The notes under the pieces are model-generated. The model saw nothing but the letters and a program-made list of their open reading frames with translations, did no database searches and was not told the DNA's origin. Below are positions 1 to 6,097 of a stretch of DNA of 12,997 nucleotides, one piece after another. The stretch comes from an uncultured Candidatus Udaeobacter sp. GTDB taxonomy: Bacteria > Verrucomicrobiota > Verrucomicrobiia > Chthoniobacterales > UBA10450. The stretch lies in the NCBI GenBank assembly GCA_955652715.1, contig CATPBS010000103.1:1-12997 (forward strand). The letters are read 5' to 3'. The position numbers and the translations under genes are program-made. Positions within the stretch are counted from its first letter, which is position 1. Each line of letters starts with the position of its first letter.

Positions 1-605
1 AGCTGACGCTGGCACATACGAAGGTCGATGCGCTTCAATTCGTGCTCGAGATTTTGATCGGCGGGCTGGCGTTACGCGCTTACACGTTGAAGCGTCAGGG
101 TCTCACCACTCTCACAGTTACGCGCGAAGTCGCTCAGATGGTCACGCCTGATCTTTTGGCGAGCCTGAGACCGCACTTGCAGGAAGGTCAAAAAATCATG
201 GTAGCAGCGCGCGGAATTACACCGGTGCTCAGCTTTGCCATGGACGAAGCGCAGTTGCGCAAAGCCATGCTCTTTGTGCTCTACGTCAAAGAGGTCGCCG
301 TTTATTACACAGCAGCCGGCACACCGCTTGGTCGCGCCAAATGGCAGGACGATCCGGAAGCAAACGCAATCATGTGCTCGATGTTCAAACTCGGGCGCGA
401 GCGCGGCATCAACGTGGTGCCGCTTTACGCCGTAAGCCAGGACGCCTCCGCAACTATTGTCGATCTTGCCGCAACCATGGGTGTTGACTTCCTCGTCATC
501 GGCGCCTCGCAGCGCCCGGCCATGGCGAAGTTGCTCCGCGGCAGCGTTGCTACAAACGTTGCTCAGCATTTGCCCGAATCGATTCAATTGCTCATCTTCG
601 GCTAA
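1..605 (+). CDS. C-terminal part of a permease fused to a universal stress (UspA) domain, 5' partial
   Basis: The reading frame is open from the left edge (first full codon at position 3), so the GTG at 42 is probably internal and the gene starts outside the window. The first ~30 visible residues include a hydrophobic stretch (LQFVLEILIGGLALRAY) that looks like a last membrane helix. About 165 residues of soluble alpha/beta sequence follow and end like a UspA domain. The nucleotide-binding loop reads GASQ, then nine residues, then GS, against the family pattern G-x2-G-x9-G(S/T); the second glycine is replaced by Gln. Fusions of APC-type amino-acid permeases to a cytoplasmic Usp domain are known, with the Usp part thought to sense nucleotide or stress state. 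The APC assignment is inferred from one helix only; the Usp call is firmer. A stand-alone Usp protein with a hydrophobic N-terminus is the alternative. The TAA stop is 50 nt before serA. Confidence 0.6.
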   Translation, partial: LTLAHTKVDALQFVLEILIGGLALRAYTLKRQGLTTLTVTREVAQMVTPDLLASLRPHLQEGQKIMVAARGITPVLSFAMDEAQLRKAMLFVLYVKEVAVYYTAAGTPLGRAKWQDDPEANAIMCSMFKLGRERGINVVPLYAVSQDASATIVDLAATMGVDFLVIGASQRPAMAKLLRGSVATNVAQHLPESIQLLIFG

Positions 606-614
606 GTCTGATTG

Positions 615-649
615 AACGTTGATTGTCGAGCGTTAAGCGTTGAGCATTT
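615..649 (+). repeat. Degenerate 7-bp-period tandem repeat upstream of serA
   Basis: Five consecutive heptamers can be laid out: AACGTTG, ATTGTCG, AGCGTTA, AGCGTTG, AGCATTT. The core resembles AGCGTTG. The array ends 6 nt before the serA GTG start and fills most of the 50-nt gap after the upstream stop. No function is visible. It could be a dispersed intergenic repeat or a leader element. Confidence 0.45.
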
Positions 650-655
650 ATTGCT

Positions 656-2248
656 GTGACTCCGCCCAAGGTCCTGGTCGCCGACTCCATCTCACAACGC
701 GGGGTCGATGAGCTTTCACGCGACAACTCCCTTGATGTCGCGATCAAAACCGGCCTTGGCGAAGAAGAACTTATTGCCCTTATCGCGCCATTCAGCGGGC
801 TGATCGTGCGCAGTCAGACAAGAGTCACGGCGGACGTTTTGAACGCCGGCGCGAAACTTCGCGTGGTAGGCCGCGCCGGGGTAGGGGTGGACAATGTCGA
901 TGTTGAGACGGCGACGCGCCGCGGCATTGTCGTGTTAAACGCGCCGGGTGGAAATACCGTTTCCACTGCCGAACACGCATTTTCGCTGTTGCCCGCGGTG
1001 GCGCGCAAGATTCCGCAAGCAGACGCAAACGTTCGCAGCAAAAATTGGGACAAAAAGAATTTCGAAGGCGTCGAGCTCTACAATAAGACGCTCGGCGTTA
1101 TCGGGATGGGCCGGATCGGCAGCGAGTTGAGCCGGCGCGCGATTGCGTTTGGGATGCGGGTCGTCGCCTACGATCCATACCTTTCCGTGACTCGCGCCCG
1201 CAGTCTGCAAGTCGAACTGGTGGACGAGCTGGACGATTTGCTTACGAGCGCAGATTTCATCTCGCTACACACGCCGCTCACCGCAGAGACGCGCCACATC
1301 GTTGACGCGGCGCGTTTGCAAAAAACAAAACGCGGCGTCCGCATCATCAACTGCGCTCGCGGCGGCCTGGTCGATGAAGCCGCGCTGGTTCAGGCGTTGC
1401 AAGATGGGTACGTGGCGGGCGCGGCGCTGGATGTTTTCGAAATTGAACCATTGCCAGCCGATTCACCGTTGCGCCGCGCACCCAATCTTGTTCTCACCCC
1501 GCACCTCGGCGCATCCACAGTCGAAGCACAGGAAAGCGTTGGCATCGAGATCGCGCAATCGATCCGCGCGGCGCTGCTCGAAGGCACCATTCGCAACGCG
1601 GTGAACATGCCCAACCTCGACGCGAAAACGTTGGCGATCATCGGGCCGCATCTGCGTTTCGGCGAAAAGCTCGGCAGATTTCTATCGCAGATCTCGCCGA
1701 AACGCGCCGAATCGCTCAACATTAATTATAGCGGCAAAGTCAACGAGACGGATACCATTGCGATCACTCGTGCGGTGTTGAAAGGCTTTTTGCAAATCGC
1801 CGGTGGCAGCGAGGTCAACGAAGTAAACGCGCCAGCGTTTGCCGAGACTCTCGGTCTGAAAGTTACCGAATCGCGATTGAGCGCACCGGGGGATTACACG
1901 GACATGCTCGAAGTCTCAGCGGTCGCAGAAGGAAAAAACGTATCGGTCGGTGGTGCGTTCTTCGGGGCGACGCCACGCATTGTCAGCATCAACAGCCGCC
2001 CGGTCGAAGCGCGTCCTCACGGCGTCGTGCTGGTGTTGGAAAATACCGATCGTCCCGGAATGGTCGGGCGCATCGGCACGCTGCTTGGCGAACACGGCGT
2101 GAACATCGCCACGATGTCGCTCAGCCGGAATCAGGCCGGCGGCACGGCACTCACGGTCTTGAATCTCGACACCGCGCCTGGCGAAGAATTGCTGAGCGAA
2201 ATCCGCGCCAGTGAAGACATCCATTCTGCGCAAGTGATTGAGCTTTGA
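656..2248 (+). CDS. serA: D-3-phosphoglycerate dehydrogenase
   Basis: This enzyme oxidises 3-phosphoglycerate to 3-phosphohydroxypyruvate with NAD, the first step of serine synthesis in the cytoplasm. The 530-residue product has the long SerA architecture: a split substrate-binding domain, a central NAD-binding Rossmann domain, an intervening ASB-type domain (~320-450) and a C-terminal ACT domain (~457-530). Visible motifs are RAGVGVDN (73-80), the dinucleotide loop GMGRIG (150-155) and the catalytic trio Arg235 (NCARGG), Glu264 (DVFEIEP) and His283 (TPHLGAS). The ACT segment carries NTDRPGMVGRIG, the usual effector-binding turn, so serine feedback is plausible. The GTG start at 656 gives the family's normal N-terminus (KVLVADSIS). 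There is no clear Shine-Dalgarno site in front of it. The gene looks intact and probably stands alone between unrelated neighbours. Confidence 0.95.
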   Translation: MTPPKVLVADSISQRGVDELSRDNSLDVAIKTGLGEEELIALIAPFSGLIVRSQTRVTADVLNAGAKLRVVGRAGVGVDNVDVETATRRGIVVLNAPGGNTVSTAEHAFSLLPAVARKIPQADANVRSKNWDKKNFEGVELYNKTLGVIGMGRIGSELSRRAIAFGMRVVAYDPYLSVTRARSLQVELVDELDDLLTSADFISLHTPLTAETRHIVDAARLQKTKRGVRIINCARGGLVDEAALVQALQDGYVAGAALDVFEIEPLPADSPLRRAPNLVLTPHLGASTVEAQESVGIEIAQSIRAALLEGTIRNAVNMPNLDAKTLAIIGPHLRFGEKLGRFLSQISPKRAESLNINYSGKVNETDTIAITRAVLKGFLQIAGGSEVNEVNAPAFAETLGLKVTESRLSAPGDYTDMLEVSAVAEGKNVSVGGAFFGATPRIVSINSRPVEARPHGVVLVLENTDRPGMVGRIGTLLGEHGVNIATMSLSRNQAGGTALTVLNLDTAPGEELLSEIRASEDIHSAQVIEL

Positions 2249-2339
2249 GCGCAAATCTGTGTTTCCAGTACGAGTGCGCTCCCCGGTTCAAACCAATTTT
2301 CGTGCCGAGGATAAGTCGATCCGATAGAACTCGGCGAAT

Positions 2340-2600
2340 ATGGACTTCGGCGCTCACTCTATTATTTGGATTATCCTTGTTGGTCTTGTTATTGGTGCAA
2401 TCGCAAAGCTGTTGATGCCGGGGAAAGATCCCGGTGGTTGCATCGTCACGATTCTACTCGGCATTGCCGGCGCTCTTGTAGGCACCTGGATCGGTCGCAT
2501 TTTTGCGGGCGAGAATTACGTGGCCGGTTGGATCATGTCGATCGTCGGCGCGATGATTCTGTTGTTGCTCTATCGATTGCTTTTCAGGCGAGGCGTATAG
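2340..2600 (+). CDS. GlsB/YeaQ/YmgE-family small stress-response membrane protein
   Basis: This 86-residue, strongly hydrophobic protein has three predicted membrane helices (about residues 6-24, 33-52 and 60-80) and the glycine-rich repeats of the transglycosylase-associated (GlsB/YeaQ/YmgE) family. These include an early GLVIGAIAKLLMPGKDPGG segment followed by a turn and TILLGIAGALVGTWIG. Family members are inner-membrane proteins linked to envelope or general stress, and their biochemical role is not established. Length is typical. ATG 2340 is the natural start, giving a short polar N-terminus before helix 1; the Shine-Dalgarno site is weak. It lies 91 nt after serA, in a gap where I see no other feature, and is followed by a 155-nt gap with a strong inverted repeat. 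It is probably its own transcription unit. Confidence 0.88.
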   Translation: MDFGAHSIIWIILVGLVIGAIAKLLMPGKDPGGCIVTILLGIAGALVGTWIGRIFAGENYVAGWIMSIVGAMILLLLYRLLFRRGV

Positions 2601-2661
2601 ACGTGTCGCGATCCAATCGCAACGCGTATCGAGTGCAACTTACGTAATCTTCTCGCACAAA

Positions 2662-2692
2662 GGTAGGGACGGCGCCGCGCGCCGTCCCTACC
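2662..2692. repeat. Perfect 14-bp inverted repeat with 3-nt loop (REP-like palindrome)
   Basis: The left arm GGTAGGGACGGCGC (2662-2675) is exactly complementary to the right arm at 2679-2692, with CGC between them. It sits in the gap between the GlsB-family gene and the EamA gene. There is no T-run after the right arm (AGTTAGCT follows), so it is not a standard intrinsic terminator, though it would form a very stable hairpin. Its form suits a dispersed REP/MITE-type intergenic palindrome. Confidence 0.8.
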
Positions 2693-2755
2693 AGTTAGCT
2701 ATCGCACGCAGCTGGCGTTTGCTCTGTCTTGCGAATGCGAGATGGTCATTGCTTC

Positions 2756-3706
2756 ATGCCCGCGCCGAAAAGAACACAGGTGATCATCGCATTCGCCGCG
2801 CTCTATGTGATTTGGGGTTCGACTTTTCTTGGTATTCGGTTCGCGATCGAAACGATTCCGCCGTTTCTAATGGCGGGGGCGCGATTCGTGCTGGCGGGAT
2901 TAATCATGTATGCCGTCGCCTGGTCGCAAGGCATCGGCAAATCGAGTTGGGCGAACTGGCGCACATCGCTGATTATTGGCGCGTGTCTGCTGCTCGCAGG
3001 CAACGGCGGGGTGACAATCTCAGAAAAGTACATCGACTCCGGACTGGCGGCGCTGATCGTGGCAATCGTTCCCATTTACATTGTGCTGCTCGGCTGGGCG
3101 TCGGGAATGGCGACCAGACCAAGCCCAATTGTGTGGCTTGCCCTCGTGGGAGGTTTTGTTGGCGTTGGTATTTTATTTGGTCCGGCCCTGCATTTTCCCT
3201 CGGCCGATGGTCGACACCCTGCGATCGGAATATCGATTCTGCTCGTCTCATCTTTCATCTGGTCGATAGGCTCGCTTTACTCGCGCGCCGCAAAACATGC
3301 AGCCTCACCATTCCTCACCGCCGCTCAACAAATGCTCTGCGGAGGAATGCTCCTTTTGTTCGTCGGCATCGTCACCGGCGAGCTGCGACGCCTCCATCCC
3401 AGTTCCATCTCGATGTTGTCGCTCGCTTCATTTATTTATCTGGTGATCATCGGCGCTGTGATTGGATACACGGCTTATATTTGGCTGCTGCGTCACTGCG
3501 AGCCGGCGAAAGTCGCCACTTATGCATACGTGAATCCGATCGTCGCGGTCCTGTTGGGCGCTCTTTTTGCCGGTGAAACTGTAACCATGCGCACGTTGAT
3601 TGCCGCCGCTCTCATTATCGGTTCCGTTGCACTCGTAATCACGGCGCAGCAACTAAGATCGAGAGTCGAGCCACCCATTAGCGCGGCGTTAGAGCCGGCT
3701 GATTGA
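2756..3706 (+). CDS. EamA-family (DMT superfamily) transporter
   Basis: The 316-residue membrane protein has about ten hydrophobic helices arranged as two EamA repeats. Repeat one begins with ALYVIWGSTFLGIRFAIE. Repeat two ends with the characteristic VNPIVAVLLGALFAGETVT and a final helix (LIAAALIIGSVALVITA). Members of this drug/metabolite transporter family export amino acids, metabolites or drugs across the inner membrane; the substrate cannot be read from sequence. I chose ATG 2756 (MPAPKRTQ) because it places helix 1 near the N-terminus and has a GAGATGG-like site about 10 nt upstream. In-frame TTG 2729 and ATG 2735 would add 7-9 polar residues. The stop is 5 nt before the next ATG, so it is probably co-transcribed and perhaps translationally coupled with the ferritin-VIT gene. 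That pairing does not reveal its substrate. Confidence 0.9.
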   Translation: MPAPKRTQVIIAFAALYVIWGSTFLGIRFAIETIPPFLMAGARFVLAGLIMYAVAWSQGIGKSSWANWRTSLIIGACLLLAGNGGVTISEKYIDSGLAALIVAIVPIYIVLLGWASGMATRPSPIVWLALVGGFVGVGILFGPALHFPSADGRHPAIGISILLVSSFIWSIGSLYSRAAKHAASPFLTAAQQMLCGGMLLLFVGIVTGELRRLHPSSISMLSLASFIYLVIIGAVIGYTAYIWLLRHCEPAKVATYAYVNPIVAVLLGALFAGETVTMRTLIAAALIIGSVALVITAQQLRSRVEPPISAALEPAD

Positions 3707-3711
3707 ACATT

Positions 3712-4920
3712 ATGGCCAGCGAAAATCCGCCTCTTGATCCGAAAGAACCGGTCGCGAGCGGGAGTCGAACTGATCGACGACAAACGATCGAAGTAGTGAA
3801 GCTCAATTGGCAGGCGGAAGTGGAGACCGCGCAAACCTATCGCGATCTGGCCGAGCGCGAGCGGGACGAGAAACGCAAAGGCGTTCTCTTGCGGATGGCC
3901 GAAGCGGAAGAGCGCCATGCGCAGCGTTGGGAGAAGAAGCTTAGGGATCTCTGCGAAGAGCCGCCTGTATTCAGAGACACGATTGCGCGCCGTTTGGATC
4001 GTTGGTGGAACAAAATTGCAGGAGCCGAGATCGCCATTCGTCGCATGGAAGCGACGGAAGAACGGCAGGAAGCACAATTTCATGATCAAGCCCAGCGCGC
4101 ATTAGCGGGCGAAGAGGATGTGCAGAAATTCCTGCGGCAAAGCGCACTCGAGGAAAAAGCGCACGCGCGGGCGTTGAACGCGATGGCGCCACCGGCTGGC
4201 CCGCGGACTGCGCTGGACAAAATCCTGAATCGCGAACGCTGGCACGGACGAGGGGGCAGTTGGGTCGCCGATGCGATTTACGGCGCAAATGACGGACTCG
4301 GCGCAGTGTTTGGAATTGTTTCAGGCGTGGCCGGCGCAACCAACAACCAGCAACATTACATCTTGATCTCCGGGCTTGCGGGAATGCTCGCTTCCACGTT
4401 GTCGATGGGCGCTGGCGCGTACCTTGCCGCAAAGAGCGAAGTTGAAGTTTATGAAGCGGAGATTTCGCGTGAACGCGCAGAAGTAGAAGAAAATCCCGAG
4501 GAAGAAATCGAAGAGATGTCGCTCTTTTATCAATTGCAGGGATTCACTCCTGAAGAGTCGCAGAAAATGGCTGAGCGTCTCGCTGAACAACCGGAACAAT
4601 TCGTGCAGGCGATGGCGCAAAGTGAGCTGGGCCTGTCCGAGCATCGCTTTCCAAATCAATGGACTGCTGCGACGTCGGCTGCGATCTCCACTGCGATTGG
4701 CGCCTTTGTTCCAATCATTCCATTCTTTTTCATTGGTGGCATGACTGCAGTGGTTACTTCCTTCGCCATCAGTTTGGCAGCGCACTTTATTGTCGGCGCA
4801 TTAAAATCGCTGATCACCATCCGTTCCTGGTGGGCGTCAGGCCTGGAGATGACCTGGATCGGCATCATCGTCGCGGTTGTGACATACGGCCTTGGCCTGG
4901 CTTTTGGTTCGCTCGGCTGA
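3712..4920 (+). CDS. Membrane-bound ferritin: rubrerythrin-like domain fused to a VIT1/CCC1 transporter (MbfA-like)
   Basis: The 402-residue protein joins an N-terminal four-helix ferritin-like domain (~25-160) to a C-terminal VIT1/CCC1 membrane domain (~185-402). Candidate di-iron ligands are Glu36/Glu38 in helix 1, the ExxH pair Glu66/His69 in helix 2, Glu117/Glu120 in helix 3, and Glu148/His151 (EEKAH) in helix 4. The membrane part opens with DAIYGANDGLGAVFGIVSG, the VIT hallmark, then GMLASTLSMGAGAYLAAKSE. A long acidic helical segment follows (~242-300, rich in Glu), corresponding to the cytoplasmic metal-binding domain of VIT proteins, and then three C-terminal helices. MbfA proteins of alpha-proteobacteria with this layout export iron and protect against iron and peroxide stress, so a similar role is inferred here. 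ATG 3712 is preferred; an in-frame TTG at 3703 overlaps the EamA stop. I see no Irr/Fur-type operator. Confidence 0.9.
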   Translation: MASENPPLDPKEPVASGSRTDRRQTIEVVKLNWQAEVETAQTYRDLAERERDEKRKGVLLRMAEAEERHAQRWEKKLRDLCEEPPVFRDTIARRLDRWWNKIAGAEIAIRRMEATEERQEAQFHDQAQRALAGEEDVQKFLRQSALEEKAHARALNAMAPPAGPRTALDKILNRERWHGRGGSWVADAIYGANDGLGAVFGIVSGVAGATNNQQHYILISGLAGMLASTLSMGAGAYLAAKSEVEVYEAEISRERAEVEENPEEEIEEMSLFYQLQGFTPEESQKMAERLAEQPEQFVQAMAQSELGLSEHRFPNQWTAATSAAISTAIGAFVPIIPFFFIGGMTAVVTSFAISLAAHFIVGALKSLITIRSWWASGLEMTWIGIIVAVVTYGLGLAFGSLG

Positions 4921-4928
4921 ACCCTTGA

Positions 4929-5066
4929 ATGTCTCTGGACGCGGACCCAGTTAATCGGCTCGACCCGGCAGGACGTCCCAAGATTGGGATGAGAAAATCC
5001 CGGAAGTGGAATGAAACGAATGCCGCGGCGATTCGGTTAGTGAGCGCAAATCGCTGGCGAGCGTGA
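4929..5066 (+). CDS. Possible 45-residue ORF in the gap before the HlyD remnant, doubtful
   Basis: An ATG 8 nt after the ferritin-VIT stop opens a 45-codon frame (begins MSLDADPVNRLDPAG, ends ANRWRA) that is basic and has no membrane helix or recognised motif. It overlaps the first in-frame codons of the HlyD remnant in a different frame. It may be a relic of the original HlyD start region, a chance frame, or a real small protein. I do not recognise it. The gap 4921-5043 contains nothing else I can support. Confidence 0.15.
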   Translation: MSLDADPVNRLDPAGRPKIGMRKSRKWNETNAAAIRLVSANRWRA

Positions 5067-5766
5067 AGAATGCCAGAAGAGCGATGAGATCGAGCATAAG
5101 CGCTTGGCATTTGCGCGCGATTCGATCGAGCCGCAGCTGGCCTCGAAACAAGCCGCAGTCGATCAAGCGAATCAACTGGCAAAACTGAAGCTCGACCAGG
5201 TTGAAGCGTTGCACGTGAAAGCCGGAATGTCTGGCGTGTTGCAGCAATTGCCGGTGCAAATCGGCCAGCGACTCAAGGTCGGCGACAATCTCGCCCGCGT
5301 CGCGGACCCAACAAAGCTGAAGGCGCAGATCAAAATCGCTGAAACGCAGGCAAAGGATATTCAGATCAAACAGAAAGCAGTGATCGACACTCGCAATGGC
5401 GTGGTGAACGGCCACGTCACGAGGGTCGATCCGGCCGTGGAGCAGGGAACTGTAACCGTTGATGTGGCCTTCGATGAGTCGCTGCCGAAAGGCGCGCGGC
5501 CCGACCTCAGCGTTGATGGAACCATCGAGCTCGAACATCTCGACGACGTCATTTACGTGGGCCGGCCAGCATTCGGCCAGGAAAACAACACCGTCGGCAT
5601 GTTCAAGCTCGTCAACGGTACCTCAGAAGCTGTTCGAACTCCGGTGAAGGTCGGCAAAAGCTCGGTTAACACGATCGAGATTCTAAACGGCTTGCGACCC
5701 GGCGATCAGGTCATTCTGTCCGATACCAGCGCCTGGGACACACACGACCGAATTCGCCTTAACTAA
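5044..5766 (+). pseudogene. HlyD/MacA-type efflux periplasmic adaptor, C-terminal portion only
   Basis: The frame is open from just after a TGA at 5041-5043, and the first usable start is TTG 5104. About 240 codons remain. They cover the end of the alpha-hairpin (HKRLAFARDSIEPQL and following), the second half of the lipoyl/barrel-sandwich domain (VKAGMSGVLQQLPVQIGQRL), the beta-barrel (KLKAQIKIAETQAKDI; DTRNGVVNGHVTRVDPA) and the membrane-proximal domain (GLRPGDQVILSD). A full adaptor of this class is roughly 400 residues and starts with a membrane anchor. That anchor, the first half of the lipoyl domain and most of the hairpin (~180 residues) are absent, and no matching sequence lies in the 120 nt upstream. 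The fragment would lack export and anchoring signals, so I call it broken. It ends 8 nt before the ATPase remnant, the normal adaptor-ATPase order for MacAB-like operons. Confidence 0.82.
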
Positions 5767-5774
5767 ACAAATAC

Positions 5775-6092
5775 ATGAACTCGACTGAACTACCTGCAAC
5801 CCAACAAATCGATGCCTTGAGCGGCAACGGCGTTTCTCACCTGATACGGCTCAACGGCGTAACCAAAGTGTTTCTTACTGACGAAGTAGAGACACACGCG
5901 CTTTCGGGAATTCATCTCGATATTCGCGAGGGCGAATATATTTCCATCGCCGGACCATCAGGTTGCGGCAAGACCACGCTATTATCGATTCTCGGGCTGC
6001 TGGACACTCCTTCAGATGGAAGCTATTCGCTGAAAGGTCACGAAGTTGCTAATCTTTCGTTTGCTGAGCGCGCGCGCGTTCGCAATCGCGAA
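5775..6092 (+). pseudogene. MacB/LolD-type ABC ATPase, N-terminal 106 residues only
   Basis: From ATG 5775 the product reads as a lipoprotein/macrolide-exporter-type ATPase: beta-strand start (IRLNGVTKVF), Walker A GPSGCGKTT at residues 60-68, and the usual LLSILGLLDTPSDGSYSLKG continuation down to RARVRNRE at residue 106. In this family the next residues should lead into the Q-loop (GFxFQ). Here the family similarity stops, and the frame continues for 82 arginine-rich residues to a stop at 6341 that are an out-of-frame reading of permease DNA. The Q-loop, LSGGQ signature, Walker B and H-loop are all missing, so it cannot be a working ATPase. About 130-150 residues are lost compared with a usual ~240-residue family member. 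It lies 8 nt after the adaptor remnant, and the break falls inside a hairpin (6074-6097). Confidence 0.88.
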
Positions 6093-6097
6093 AGCGC
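6074..6097. repeat. Quasi-palindrome spanning the ATPase/permease joint
   Basis: Left arm GCGCGTTCGC (6074-6083), loop AATC, right arm GCGAAAGCGC (6088-6097): nine of ten positions pair, and the single mismatch is 6078 against 6093. Position 6093 is the first base after the last recognisable ATPase codon. The right arm is therefore made of ATPase sequence up to 6092 and permease sequence from about 6094. Confidence 0.7.

Noticed and set aside
2662..2692. Intrinsic terminator for the GlsB-family gene
   Set aside because: No T-tract follows the stem, so it is listed as a palindromic repeat instead.
2719..3576. Long + strand frame overlapping the EamA gene
   Set aside because: Arg/His-rich, without domains, and wholly inside the EamA gene, whose membrane-helix pattern and motifs are clear.
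3703..3714. TTG 3703 as the start of the ferritin-VIT gene
   Set aside because: ATG 3712 lies three codons later, is the better codon and leaves the EamA stop clear of the coding region.
4951..5538. Long opposite-strand frame across the adaptor remnant
   Set aside because: Lies antisense to well-conserved HlyD sequence and shows no recognisable motif.
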